Assembly (NCBI RefSeq): GCF_964340395.1
Contig: NC_135565.1
Location: 2,829,142 to 2,874,141 of the forward strand
Length of the DNA: 45,000 nt
DNA from: Glandiceps talaboti
Lineage: Eukaryota; Hemichordata; Enteropneusta; Spengelidae
Direction: 5' to 3'
The number at the start of each line of letters is the position of its first letter. The stretch's first letter is position 1. A model generated the notes under the pieces. That model did not search any database. It saw only the letters and a program-made list of their open reading frames with translations, and was not told where the DNA came from. Below, one piece after another: positions 1 through 9,539 of this stretch. The position numbers and the translations under genes were made by a program.

Positions 1-627
1 TTATAAGCAAGAACGCAGTCATAGTTAATAATTTTATGTTAATATCAAATGATACTAACGAGTGTTACATAACACAAGTTTTTCACATGTCATTAACACA
101 GAATTTGAATTGCCTGAAGGTAACCCTAAATCTAAGTTTCACAACAACTCTTACTTTGACTCTTGCCATAGTTTTGATAAACTAATTAATAGCTAAATTA
201 CGATTGAAAGCTGAGCACTGACAAGAAATGGACCTTTAGGGGAAAGGCTACCAGTATTTTCTGCTTCTACTTCTAAACTACCATCACTAATTACCTAAAA
301 AGTCTTTCATTGACCTCAAGAGATACAACTGAATTTGTTTCATGATACATTCATAAGAAAATATGCAAGGGTACTATTCTGATATCAACTCTCCCCCTTC
401 CCTTACCACCACCCCACTGTTCAATAAGGCCAGTAAAAATGAAAACCTTACCTTCATCAGGGATATGTAGTGTACAAGACGCAAATGACAACATTCGTAC
501 GAAGCAGTGAAAAGCGACTGTATGAGTTTTATTCAAATATTTTAACGATGACACTGAATGATTTTCTTGATTTTAACTGATAATAGAGTGAGTCGATAAA
601 TGTTGAAGGTTGCATTTGTTCCTCAAG
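1..627 (+). other. Non-coding, probable intron upstream of the receptor exon
   Basis: AT-rich sequence with no credible coding exon on either strand. It ends in a splice-acceptor-like stretch with CAG-type ending (tcctcaag) directly before the receptor exon, so it is read as the 3' part of an intron. The exons for the leucine-rich-repeat ectodomain expected of this receptor family would lie upstream, outside the window. Confidence 0.5.
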
Positions 628-1661
628 ATATTCTGATGTGTATGCCCTTTGCTGTATTGCTGGTACTCCAGAAGATGGGATTCAAGAATGTTTGCCTGAA
701 GCCAACGTATTTCGCTCTTGCAATGATTTACTACCAAATACTGCTGTACGTGTCTTCGCTTGGATAATTGGTATATTGTCATTTTTACTAAACCTATATT
801 GTTTAGCATGGCGACTCAAGAAGGAACATCGACCTGAGCTCAAATCAGTTGACACCATAATGATACTAATCATTACAATAACTGATCTTCTAAAGGGTGT
901 ATATTTGATAATCATTGTCAGTGTTGACGGATTCTACAGAGATGACTATTTACTTCATGATATAATATGGCGTAGTAGTATTTTCTGCAAATTTGTGGGA
1001 ATTTTAGCCAGTATGTCATGTCAGATATCACTCTATGTATTGACTGTCATGACTGTAATACGGTGCATAGTTCTTTCTAATCCGCTGAAGATGATTCGTG
1101 TGAGTCGCAAGCAGGCTGGTTCAATTATAGCATTCGGCATAACCATCCATTTGTTATTTGCCATTTTACCCGTCTGTCCCATCAACTATTTTGGAGAATA
1201 CTTCTATGGCGATAACCCTGTCTGCTTGCCATTCCACCTTCGACATGACCGACCTCCTGGCTGGGAGTACTCTTTTGTGATGTTTACCATTCTCGAAGTA
1301 CTTTACCTTATTATAATATCGACATGCTATATTATCATACTGGTTAGTAAGAATAAGAGTAGTAAAAAAGCTAGTGAAAACCGGCGGTGTCGTGTTCAGA
1401 AGAAGATGATAGTCATGGTGATGTGTATAATTGGTGCAGATCTTCTAGTTTGGTTACCGGTTGTCTGTTTAACCTTCGTGGGTATTGCCGGAGTCAAATT
1501 GTCAGGCGTCGTGTATGCATGGATAGCAGTTACTGTTCTACCACTAAGTTCATTGGCTCATCCTTTCCTTTTTCACTTTTCAACCGAAAAATATAAATTT
1601 ATAGACATCAAGAGAATAGTGAAGAAGACAAAAGCCAAGTTAAGAAAGAAAGAAGAAGGAG
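628..1661 (+). CDS. Seven-transmembrane exon of a GRL101-like (LGR type C) leucine-rich-repeat GPCR
   Basis: This exon encodes the membrane core of a rhodopsin-class receptor of the LGR/relaxin-receptor group, closest in character to molluscan GRL101. It opens with the hinge motif VYALCCIAG followed by ECLPEANVFRSCNDLL. Seven hydrophobic helices follow, the first starting near VRVFAWIIGILSF. The conserved disulphide pair is visible as FCKF before helix 3 and PVCLPFH in extracellular loop 2. The DRY motif is replaced by IRC, with NPL in intracellular loop 2, and the NPxxY site reads HPFLF; both departures suit this subfamily. There is no start codon of its own: the reading frame runs into a splice acceptor ending at 627 (phase 2). 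A strong donor, GAG/GTATGG, ends the exon at 1661 (phase 1). Reading through would give a TGA-type end near 1750 after an unlikely hydrophobic tail. An alternative donor lies at 1618 (phase 0). The family is clear; the ligand is unknown. Confidence 0.85.
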
Positions 1662-1830
1662 GTATGGACACTTTATTAAACGGAATATTTTGTAAACTGT
1701 CGTTAGTATTGACTATATGTATAAGTTATCTGAATGAACTCTCGATATAAACCCAAAAGAATAATCCACATTTATTGCAGTTTTTCCTAATATCACAAAT
1801 GTTCCTTTCTATAAGGGAAAGTTGTATTTT

Positions 1831-1832
<2 letters not shown>

Positions 1833-1870
<38 letters not shown>
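1833..1870. repeat. (GT)n microsatellite
   Basis: About 18 uninterrupted GT dinucleotides in the intron that follows the receptor exon. Confidence 0.95.
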
Positions 1871-1871
<1 letters not shown>

Positions 1872-1924
1872 CAGTCTTTGTAACTTTTCACACACACTAC
1901 ATTGTACTGTCTAAATTAACACTA

Positions 1925-2185
1925 AATCCGAATATAAAAACACTTCAAATTCAATATAATTTGAGACTTCACAATACCCACATATCCTGAAAAGCTTGTT
2001 GATGTTGCTTTTAGTTTTAAATAAGTCATTTGTAATTAGGCTATGAGAGTGAATCACTCAAGTTCAAGTATAATTTGGCATATAAATTCATGATAATAGG
2101 GTGCATGTGTCTCATAAAGCTGATTGATGTATCTCTTAATCCAAATGAATCATTTGAATAATTAATGAGTGATGTCCCCACAATG
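1925..2185 (+). repeat. AT-rich dispersed tandem family, copy 1
   Basis: Roughly two diverged units carrying the shared words acttcaaattcaatataatt, gtaattaggctat and catttgaataattaat. The same words recur at 9.5-10.2, 12.8-13.3, 25.8-26.4 and 36.5-36.6 kb. No protein is encoded. Confidence 0.6.
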
Positions 2186-2289
2186 TTAATTATAAACTGA
2201 AATACAAAAGATATAGAAATATTCTAATAAAACTCCTCAAGTCGGTAAAGAAACGTTACTATTTCAATACATTTTGATGGGCCCAAGGA

Positions 2290-3130
2290 AATACTAACAA
2301 GAAGTGGTAGGTGATCAACAAAGTACTGAACAAATCGACTAACAAACTCTACCCATGCAGACTGATCTCAACGACGCCCAACAATGGTCCCCTGACAGAA
2401 AGTTCCGATATAGCGAACGAATTTAACGACTTTTTCACAAGCATTGGTCCAAGCCTTGCATCAAATATTACTTCAGCCACCAATTTCACACAATATCTCG
2501 ACGGTAACTATCTCAACTCTTCTTCCACCCTGTCTCTGAACAAGATGTTTTAAATGAAATCAAAACTTTAGACCCACGTAAAGCTGTTGGATACGAGAAT
2601 ATTCACCCTAGACTTGTCACACATGCTGCACATATCATCGCTCTCCTCTTGTACACATCGTCAATTGTTCACAGAGCCAAGGAATATTCCCAGATTCTTT
2701 TAAAATAGCCAAAATAATGCCAATTTATAAAAGAAAAACGCAGTTGACAACGTCAACAACTACAGACTCTTTTCAATTTTTCCTACATTTAGTAAAATTA
2801 TAGAGTCAATTGTAAATAAACAGTTTGTCAATTACCTTGAAACTAAACATATTATTTTAGATACACATTTTGGAATCCACAAAAAATATAACACAAAATT
2901 AGCTCGTGCAGACCTGGTCTCTGATATTAGTGAACAGATAGATAATCATCACTTTCGGCATTTTTATTGATTTTAAAAAAGCATTTGATACCATAAACCA
3001 CGACATCTTAATTCATAAATTAGAGCATTATGGCATAAGAGGCATTCCACTACATTGGTTTAAACATTATCTCACAAACCGACAGCAATACGTTACCATT
3101 GACAATATATCATCCCCCTATAAACACATT
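2290..3130 (+). pseudogene. Degenerate non-LTR retrotransposon reverse transcriptase fragment
   Basis: Pieced across several frameshifts and stops, the plus strand shows hallmarks of a jockey/CR1-type ORF2. There is a VINKVLNKSTNK segment and an EFNDFFTSIGPSLASNI segment, both typical of the region before the polymerase. PRKAVGYENIHPRLV follows, then IMPIYKRK, then the polymerase motif A region reading DFKKAFDTINHDILIHKLEH and YGIRG. The element stops after LTNRQQYVTIDN. The YxDD catalytic box, thumb and 3' end are missing, as is the endonuclease domain upstream. Many stops and frame changes show it is long dead. It lies in the receptor gene's intron, same strand. The exact clade cannot be assigned by eye. 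Confidence 0.85.
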
Positions 3131-3208
3131 CAATGTGGCTGGATTCCGGATTCCGGATTCCTATTCTAGATTCCTAGATTACAACGCAACTGTTAGAATA
3201 GAGAATCG

Positions 3209-3545
3209 TTCAGTTCAGTTCAGTTCAGTTCAAATCAATTCAATTCAATTCAATTCAGTTCAGTTCAGTTCAAATCAATTCAATTCAATTCAATTCAGTT
3301 CAGTTCAGTTCAGTTCAGTTCAGTTCAAATCAATTCAATTCAGTTCAGTTCAGTTCAGTTCAGTTCAGTTCAGTTCAATTCAATTCAATTCAATTCAATT
3401 CAATTCAGTTCAGTTCAGTTCAAATCAATTCAATTCAAATCAATTCAATTCAGTTCAGTTCAGTTCAGTTCAGTTCAGTTCAATTCAATTCAATTCAATT
3501 CAATTCAAATCAGTTCAGTTCAGTTCAGTTCAGTTCAGTTCAAGT
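3209..3545. repeat. TTCAG/TTCAA pentanucleotide array
   Basis: About 67 pentamers alternate between blocks of TTCAG and TTCAA, with occasional AAATC units acting as block borders. The blocks recur in the same order several times, giving a loose higher-order pattern. The frame is open because three units make five codons, but the product (QFSSVQFNS) is low-complexity. The array begins about 80 bp after the truncated retroelement. Confidence 0.95.
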
Positions 3546-3559
3546 CAATAGCAATGCAT

Positions 3560-4617
3560 ACGTTCGTTAATGCTTGTCAATGTAAGCGTTAGTTGTAATG
3601 TAAATAAGTATACCTATTTCGGATTATTTTATAGTTCAGCACTTCTATTTGCCAAATAAGGGGTACATCCTATCTGATAGTTATAGCTAAGAATTTGCAG
3701 TCAAACAATTATACTGTATTAGGAATAGAAATAAAGTGACTCTGCCTGTACCGAAGGCAGTGAGTTTAAATCAAACATTTCATATTGTAAACTGACGGAA
3801 ATATGCTAATATTTAATATGTTGTACCTCTAGGAACTTAAGTCCTAAAATGTTATTTATTTATACACACAAGGAGAAATGGGTAGCCATTCAAGAGGACG
3901 AGATGCTTAGTAATATATGTGTACATCTTTCATTTCCATACATTGCCCCCTACATCATTAAATACAGTTGTTGAGCAATTAAGGTGACATGGATTTTAAG
4001 ATTCTCCATGCTATGACAACAAAGTCTTGCCAGATACGACAAAACCTTGTAAGAAATGAGAGACTCTGAATGTAACATGTTTTCACTTATGTGTTTTATC
4101 ACATTTGTTATTTTTCAATGAATAAATTGACATCAAAGCACTTTAAAGCCCAACATATTGAAGCCTCATAAAATAGTTTTTATAAAACAAACTCGCATCA
4201 GATGACAACATAATAAGGTCACAAAACTGAATGCCACTCCGGGAAATAATTGTATTATCATAAATGTTGGCTTTAGGCACAATTTCATGGTTTCACATCA
4301 CACACATTCACACTATTAATTACTAACAAACATCGAATGTTATAACTAGTCCACCTTTCAATGTTCTTGTAGTAGTACACTGTTGCTTCATGGGACATAG
4401 CATACATTAATATATATGACATAAAAACTGACTATTCAAAACTCCGAATCACTTATTACATGCAGATGAATAGTCCTAAATAGATATTGTCCATCTACAT
4501 ATATTTGCATGTCTGAGAGGTGCCAACAATTCGATGTTTCTTGGCAATTGAGTAAATCATATTTAAATTATGAAAATGCCTTCATTTTAATATCATTGTT
4601 ATTTAAAAGGTTTACAG
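3560..4617 (+). other. Intron, nothing recognised
   Basis: AT-rich, no coding exon recognised. The part near 3660-3735 resembles 10195-10260 (a 'gatagctatagttcagaatt'-like stretch followed by 'taggaa'), so it includes a copy of the cap of the AT-rich dispersed family. It ends in an acceptor, tttacag, at 4617. Confidence 0.5.
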
Positions 4618-4863
4618 AAGAAATTCAAACGGGAGCAGATGTACATGACGAAAACATTTAGACTCTGTTGGACACCAGTCTTTCAAAATGATGACGAAAT
4701 ATCGATGATTAAACTAAGTGGGATCATCGAATGGGATACATTTATGGAAGAAGGCAGTCGAAGAGTAACTGATGATCTACATACAGCTCTAACATTACTT
4801 CATGATGCCGAATATTATCATGGAAACATAACAAACGACCATGTATTGATTGATAAAAGTGAC
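4618..4863 (+). CDS. Exon encoding a pseudokinase-like catalytic-loop segment
   Basis: The 82-codon exon is bounded by a tttacag acceptor and a GAC/GTATGT donor, both in phase 0. It reads KKFKREQMYMTKTF at the start, then a hydrophobic strand and SMIKLSGIIEW, then DDLHTALTLLHDAEYYHGNI. The end matches the kinase helix E and catalytic loop layout: L-H-x-A-L-x-x-L-H followed by YHGNITNDHVLID in the place of HRDLKxxNILLD. Arg and the catalytic Asp of HRD are replaced by Gly and Asn, and the metal-binding Asn by His, so it would be inactive. HGN is also the form found in known pseudokinases such as JAK JH2. It lies downstream of the receptor on the same strand and joins in frame to the next exon. 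Linking it to the receptor is inference: the strong 1661 donor is phase 1, so either the 1618 donor (phase 0), an acceptor at 4609, or an unseen exon is needed. Confidence 0.6.
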
Positions 4864-5528
4864 GTATGTTTTGTCATTTTTGTTAACTTGCAATATTGTA
4901 TCAGAAATATTTTATTATATAAGTAATTTCATTTCTGATGTTGTCCATGATATTGTTGTTGCTGTTGTGGTCGTAGTCGTCGTCATTGTTGTCGTTGTTG
5001 TTGCTTTTGGTGGGGTTGGTGTTGCTTCCCAAATGCTGTTTTTGTTCAGATGTTTTGTCTTGACGAACTTGTAGTAGTGTCCTCGACTGTTATTGATATT
5101 CATGATAAATTACAGTCAGCATTGTCTTCACACGGCGTATATTTACAAAACAATCAACTTCTCGTGTCGCTACGCGCGAGAGAATTGAACAAAACGTAGA
5201 TTTGTTATCGTTCCATGCAATCATACTTACTGACACTTTGTAAAGTCTTCAAGTTTAGTTTGTCTATTTGTAAAGAAATGTGTCAAACGGTTGGCTTAAA
5301 TTAACATAATTTCATAACAGATAGATTTCCTTCTTTGATACATTATACAATTTCAATACTTTTGGTGAAAATAGTTTTTTTTTTTACTTTGCCTGTTATT
5401 ATAAATGCTAGGCATTATGGATATATTGGGCCTATTAAATGAAAATAATGTACAACAATATAGACATGTCGAGAAGGGATTCATCATTCATTGATTATGA
5501 TATTATTGGCAAATTTGCATTTTCTTAG
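4864..5528 (+). other. Intron with a GTT/GTC trinucleotide tract
   Basis: The intron runs from GTATGT to ttttcttag. About 4951-5012 is an imperfect GTT/GTC/GTG tract. The rest is AT-rich with a T-run near 5376-5385. No gene seen. Confidence 0.6.
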
Positions 5529-6302
5529 GACACGTTCTATGGAGCATTCTTGATGAGTGAAAACCCAAAGAAAAAACCAAAAAAGAAACCTCCAAGTGGA
5601 TCAAAAAACAAAGAATCAAAAACCAGAAAAGGGAAAGATGCAGCTGTAAAGAAGTCCCAAAGCCTGCAAAAGAAGAATTCGGAGGTCAATGAGAAGCAAC
5701 AATCCAAAGTGGCGGAAAATGAGAAACATGGAGTCATTCAAGAGATTGATCCACATAGGAAAGAGTCTAGTAACCTGGAGCAATATGAACACCTAGAAAG
5801 TAGGGAATCTGAGTCCATTCGAGGGAAAGATACAGGCAGCAAGCAATATGAACACCTAGAAAGTAAAGAATCTGAGTCCATTCGAGGGACAGATACAGAC
5901 AGGAAGCAAAGTGAACAACTGGAAAGTAAGGAATTTGAAGCCAACCAAGGGACAGATACAGACAGGAAGCAAAGTGAACAACTGGAAAGTAATGAATCTG
6001 AAGCCAACCAAGGGACAGATACAGGCAGGAAGCAATCTGAACACCTAGAAAGTAAGGAATCTGAGTCCACTCTAGGGAAAGATACAGACAGGAAGCAAAG
6101 TGAACAAATGGAAAGTAAGGAATTTGAAGCCAACCAAAGGACAGATACAGACAGGAAGCAAAGTGAACAACTGGAAAGTAAGGAATCTGAAGCCAACGAA
6201 GGGACAGATACAGACAGGAAGCAAGGTGAACAACTGGAAAGAAAGGAATTTGAAGCCAACCAAGGGACAGATACAGGTAGAAAACGATGTGAATATATCT
6301 GA
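5529..6302 (+). CDS. Last exon: Lys-rich linker and 21-residue acidic/basic repeat tail
   Basis: It starts after a ttttcttag acceptor. The first codons, DTFYGAFLMSENPKKKPKKK, continue in phase 0 from the previous exon, so VLIDKSD joins DTFYGAF. A lysine-rich stretch follows, then about eight tandem copies of a 21-residue unit built like KQSEQLESKE + SEANQGTDTDR (63 bp per unit, about 5770-6290). The tail is rich in Glu, Lys, Gln and Ser, has no hydrophobic core and should be disordered or weakly coiled; it would be cytoplasmic if fused to the receptor. The stop is TGA at 6300-6302, inside a repeat unit. The same frame continues with repeat-like codons to 6485. A poly(A) signal AATAAA is at 6428-6433. 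No function is recognised for the tail. Confidence 0.6.
   Translation, partial: DTFYGAFLMSENPKKKPKKKPPSGSKNKESKTRKGKDAAVKKSQSLQKKNSEVNEKQQSKVAENEKHGVIQEIDPHRKESSNLEQYEHLESRESESIRGKDTGSKQYEHLESKESESIRGTDTDRKQSEQLESKEFEANQGTDTDRKQSEQLESNESEANQGTDTGRKQSEHLESKESESTLGKDTDRKQSEQMESKEFEANQRTDTDRKQSEQLESKESEANEGTDTDRKQGEQLERKEFEANQGTDTGRKRCEYI
5770..6290 (+). repeat. 63-bp coding minisatellite
   Basis: About eight in-frame units of 63 bp. Two unit types alternate, one with EHLESKESES and one with EQLESKEFEA, which points to expansion by unequal exchange of groups of units. All three plus-strand frames stay open over long stretches because the period is a multiple of three. Confidence 0.9.
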
Positions 6303-6485
6303 CGTGATCACCAGGAATATGAAACCAATCGAGGGAAAGATACAAGCAGAAAGCAGTGTAAACAACTGCATAATGGAGAATCAGGCACCATCCAAGAAAA
6401 AGATACAGATATTAAGCAGTCTGATAAAATAAATAATATTGCGAATAGAAGGAAATCTGAAAAAATTAGAAAAGTGAATATTTAG
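6303..6485 (+). pseudogene. Repeat-tail relic beyond the stop codon
   Basis: In the same frame as the tail, codons after the TGA read RDHQEYETNRGKDTSRK, then KDTDIKQSDKINN, and end at TAG 6483-6485. These resemble two or three further decayed 21-residue units. They are either a former C-terminus cut off by the TGA, or 3' UTR derived from coding repeats. Confidence 0.6.
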
Positions 6486-6853
6486 GCAAGCAAGTAAATT
6501 ATGCAGACAAGAAGCAGTCTGAACAGATGTAGAATAAGCCAAAGGCTAAACAAGACATATATATTATTATAAAAATATATCTTCATCGATCATGATTAAT
6601 TAGTGTTCTTATGTAGGTTTTAGTTGGAGTATTACGAAACTGTTTCTAGGTAACTTGTTCATTCTGTAATTAGCAAATTACTGTATGTACATGTGTACTA
6701 GACTATTGTAATAGGTATTTGAGTAAATGTATAACTTACATCTCAAATATTATGTACGATTGGGTGTGGTGTAGTGTTTACGATATTTTGTGATTTTGCA
6801 TTCATTGGTTGAGTATTTAGAGTAGTTGTTTAGACCAGTCAATTTGATTTGAA

Positions 6854-6855
<2 letters not shown>
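6486..6855. other. Intergenic, nothing recognised
   Basis: AT-rich sequence downstream of the receptor gene with no coding signal. Confidence 0.5.

Positions 6856-6938
<83 letters not shown>
6856..6938. repeat. (AT)n microsatellite
   Basis: About 41 AT units directly abutting the palindrome at 6937-7084. Confidence 0.95.
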
Positions 6939-6942
<4 letters not shown>

Positions 6943-6966
6943 TTGGTAGTACTGGAACTCTTTCTT

Positions 6967-7011
6967 GGGTGTAACTCGGAGTTTCACGCATATTGCGATC
7001 ATCAGACACGA
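6967..7011 (-). ncRNA. Hammerhead ribozyme motif, copy A' (minus strand)
   Basis: This is the mirror copy of the plus-strand motif, with core CTGATGA read on the minus strand at 7005-6999. All core bases and stems are identical because the arms are perfect inverted copies. The two ribozymes diverge from the shared centre at 7010-7011. Confidence 0.75.
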
Positions 7012-7054
7012 GTGTCTGATGATCGCAATATGCGTGAAACTCCGAGTTACACCC
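7010..7054 (+). ncRNA. Hammerhead ribozyme motif, copy A (plus strand)
   Basis: The core CTGATGA is at 7016-7022 and GAAA at 7036-7039. Stem II between them is CGCA paired with TGCG around a 3-nt loop, with a U-U at its base. Stem III is ACT (7039-7041) paired with AGT (7045-7047) around CCG. The cleavage triplet is GTT, cutting after 7048. Stem I is GTGT (7012-7015) paired with ACAC (7049-7052), plus one pair beyond a mismatch. This is the type I layout with a minimal stem III known from Penelope-like elements and retrozymes. The U-U pair at the base of stem II is a caveat for activity. Confidence 0.8.
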
Positions 7055-7084
7055 AAGAAAGAGTTCCAGTACTACCAAAACTAT

Positions 7085-7156
7085 TACGCTCTGCCACTGC
7101 GGTATAGAGCACTGTCTTATAGCAGATTGATACTCACCGAGTTATATATATATAAC
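7085..7156 (+). repeat. Tail of the (AT)n-linked element, copy 1
   Basis: It carries the block gctctgccactgcggtatag followed by agcactgtctt and gatactcaccgagtt, then (TA)n. The same block occurs at 37667-37722 and 40946-41004, each time running into (AT)n. The last part, GATACTCACCGAGTT, resembles the stem III end of the hammerhead (GAAACTCCGAGTT). Confidence 0.8.
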
Positions 7157-7225
7157 TAGCAGCATTTGCTACAGAAAGCTTAAAATAATGTTCAATTGAT
7201 CGAACATAGTAGCAAGTAACACCTC

Positions 7226-7496
7226 AAAGTGGCCATATGGATGAAGATTGGGTATCTATTTTGGATTTTTATTGTATAAAACTATTTTGTCATGGCGGTC
7301 TACTTGAATAATCAATGTGAAACAAATATACAAAGTGTGTGTTTGTAAGTCAATACAATGCAACAATCTAAACATACAATAACAAAGATTGTACACATTT
7401 ATTAATCTTTTGTAGTTTATTGAGTTACAAACAAGGACTAGTACACCATGATAAACTTATAAATAAATACCCAATCCTCATCCATATGGCCACTTT
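7226..7496. mobile_element. MITE-like element with 30-bp terminal inverted repeats
   Basis: The termini aaagtggccatatggatgaa... (7226-7255) and its reverse complement (7467-7496) match at 29 of 30 positions. The 271-bp interior is AT-rich and non-coding. No clear target-site duplication is seen, so the superfamily is not assigned. A partial relative of the right end may lie at 13518-13565. Confidence 0.75.
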
Positions 7497-7593
7497 AACT
7501 GAAGATCGACAATAATAAATAGTGTCAGGAAAAACGGTCTAAATGATTCTAAACAAGGAGTTTAATATAAACCTGAAAATGTTATCTAATGCG

Positions 7594-7865
7594 GTACTAG
7601 TTATAATTAACTGCATGGTACTAACGTTGATTACAAATGTATGTGGGTGTAGTCTGCAGTACTAGTTATAATTGACTGCATGGTACTAACGTTGGTTACA
7701 GACATGTATGAATGTAGACTAAAGTACTAATTATAATCAACTGCATGGTGTTAAGGTTGGTTACAAACATGTATGGGTGTAGACTGCAGTACTAATTATA
7801 ATTAACTGCATGGTGCTAAGGTTGGTTACAAACATATATTGGTGTAGACTGCAGTAACTATATTT
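7594..7865. repeat. 65-bp tandem repeat, about four copies
   Basis: Units begin with gtactagttataatt or gtactaattataatt and contain ctgcatggt and ggttacaaacat. Start points 7594 and 7659 give a 65-bp period. Non-coding. Confidence 0.9.
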
Positions 7866-7869
7866 ACAT

Positions 7870-8842
7870 GTATGTCCATATGTGAATAACTTAAAATCAT
7901 GAGACGGCCAAAGTGGTATTGTAGCCAAATAATGTTATAAATGGCCATTAAAAAAAAGAGTTGCAAGGAGTCTGAAGTATTTGTATGTGTTCATAGAAAT
8001 CACCGGAAATTGAAACACATGATGTCACGTAAAGTCACACCATATAATACACTCACGCACGACATATTGTTTTTGTGCAGAAGGAAGACACAATATGTGT
8101 CAAATTGGAACGACTGATATTTTTTTCCGTTTAAAAGACTACTCGTATTTAAAAGTACATCATCAAATTCAACCACTATTACATATACTTCTGCTGGTAT
8201 AGTATGTGAACCAATGCCTTGAAGCGTCACGTACATGTCTTGCATTATGCAATGAGAAAGGGTGGAAATGTGCAACGTACTTTCTACATACTCACGTCTA
8301 CAGACCACATATATTTTATATCACGGAAACAAAACTAAGACAGGTCTTAAAGTTTGTTAAACTTGTGAATTCATACTTTGAGAAATGTATCATCAAAAGT
8401 AAATTGCAAATAACATAACTCAATCATTCTTTAATGAATATATGGTTCCACTGTTAAAGACGGAAGAGACAAAAAATGACGAACGATTTTAGGGATAACA
8501 TACTGTTCTCATTTAGAATTACATTATCTATATTAAGTTACCCAGTAAACATTTAATTATCGTGTTCTTGTCACTGCAAAACTTCCTAGAAGCTAATATA
8601 CATTAGTCAAAATGTTGTCTCCCTTAATACATACCGATAGACATATTGTTTGCACATGTTTTGGAAACACCTTGTATGAACATTACTTACGTCAAGTAGC
8701 AATAAATAAAACACTTGCGCATGTTTACATAGAATGGAAGTGATTTCATGATCTCAGGCTCGTACTTGAGTGACTGTGCATCCTCACAGCTATCCATAGA
8801 CATGTTACTTGTATGGGTTTTTGCAGCGATAGTAATTCATCA

Positions 8843-8844
<2 letters not shown>
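7870..8844. other. Non-coding, nothing recognised
   Basis: AT-rich with only short chance reading frames on both strands. A 'gccaaagtgg...atggccatt' patch at 7898-7948 vaguely recalls the neighbouring MITE ends. Confidence 0.4.
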
Positions 8845-8875
<31 letters not shown>

Positions 8876-8904
8876 TGTATGTATGTATGTATGTATGTAT
8901 GTAT
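8845..8904. repeat. (GTAT)n microsatellite
   Basis: About 15 units of ATGT/GTAT, uninterrupted. Confidence 0.95.
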
Positions 8905-9176
8905 GACTGACTCTGTGTGTGTGGGAGACGGTGTATCCAAAACTACGTGCATTGATATATATAAGAATACAAACTTCAAATTCTGCAAAATTGTGTGCAT
9001 GTATCAACCATAATAAGCACGCACGTGCTATAAAGCCTCGTGGCAGAATAATTTCAATGAGTAATTTGCATAATTAACGTTTTTGTATGATTAACTATGT
9101 GGAAATGGGAAGAAGAATGGAAGCTTTAATTTGTGTATAATTTGGTACATATATTAGCAGTAATACTGAACACACA

Positions 9177-9423
9177 TGTCTCACTCACTCACCCACCCAC
9201 TCACTCACTCACTCACTCGCCCGCCCACTCACTCACTCACTCACTCACTCACTCACTCACTCACTCACTCACTCACTCACTCACTCACTCACTCACTCAC
9301 TCACTCACTCACTCACTCACTCACTCACTCACTCACTCACTCACTCACTCACTCACTCACTCACACACTCACTCACTCACTCACTCACTCACTCACTCAC
9401 TCACTCACTCACTCACTCACTCA

Positions 9424-9459
<36 letters not shown>

Positions 9460-9523
9460 CTCACTCACTCACTCACTCACTCACTCACTCACTCACTCAC
9501 TCACTCACTCACTCACTCACTCA
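9177..9523. repeat. (CTCA)n tetranucleotide array with an inner (GCAC)n block
   Basis: About 85 tetramers of TCAC, with ACCC/CCGC variants at the left edge and a pure GCAC block at about 9423-9459. Two frames are open (SLTHSLTH), a by-product of the repeat. Confidence 0.95.
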
Positions 9524-9539
9524 ATGTTTATTTGCATAA

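Larger units (their letters stand above)
6937..7084. repeat. Perfect 73-bp inverted repeat with a 2-nt centre
   Basis: The left arm 6937-7009 and right arm 7012-7084 are exact reverse complements as far as can be read, separated by GA at 7010-7011. Each arm equals the first part of the repeat at 40871-40940, so this is an inverted duplication of one end of that element. Each arm contains a hammerhead ribozyme motif. Confidence 0.95.

Noticed and set aside
351-554. Minus-strand frame with a GAAG/GTAAGG donor-like site
   Set aside because: No acceptor, no family similarity; inside the presumed intron of the receptor gene.
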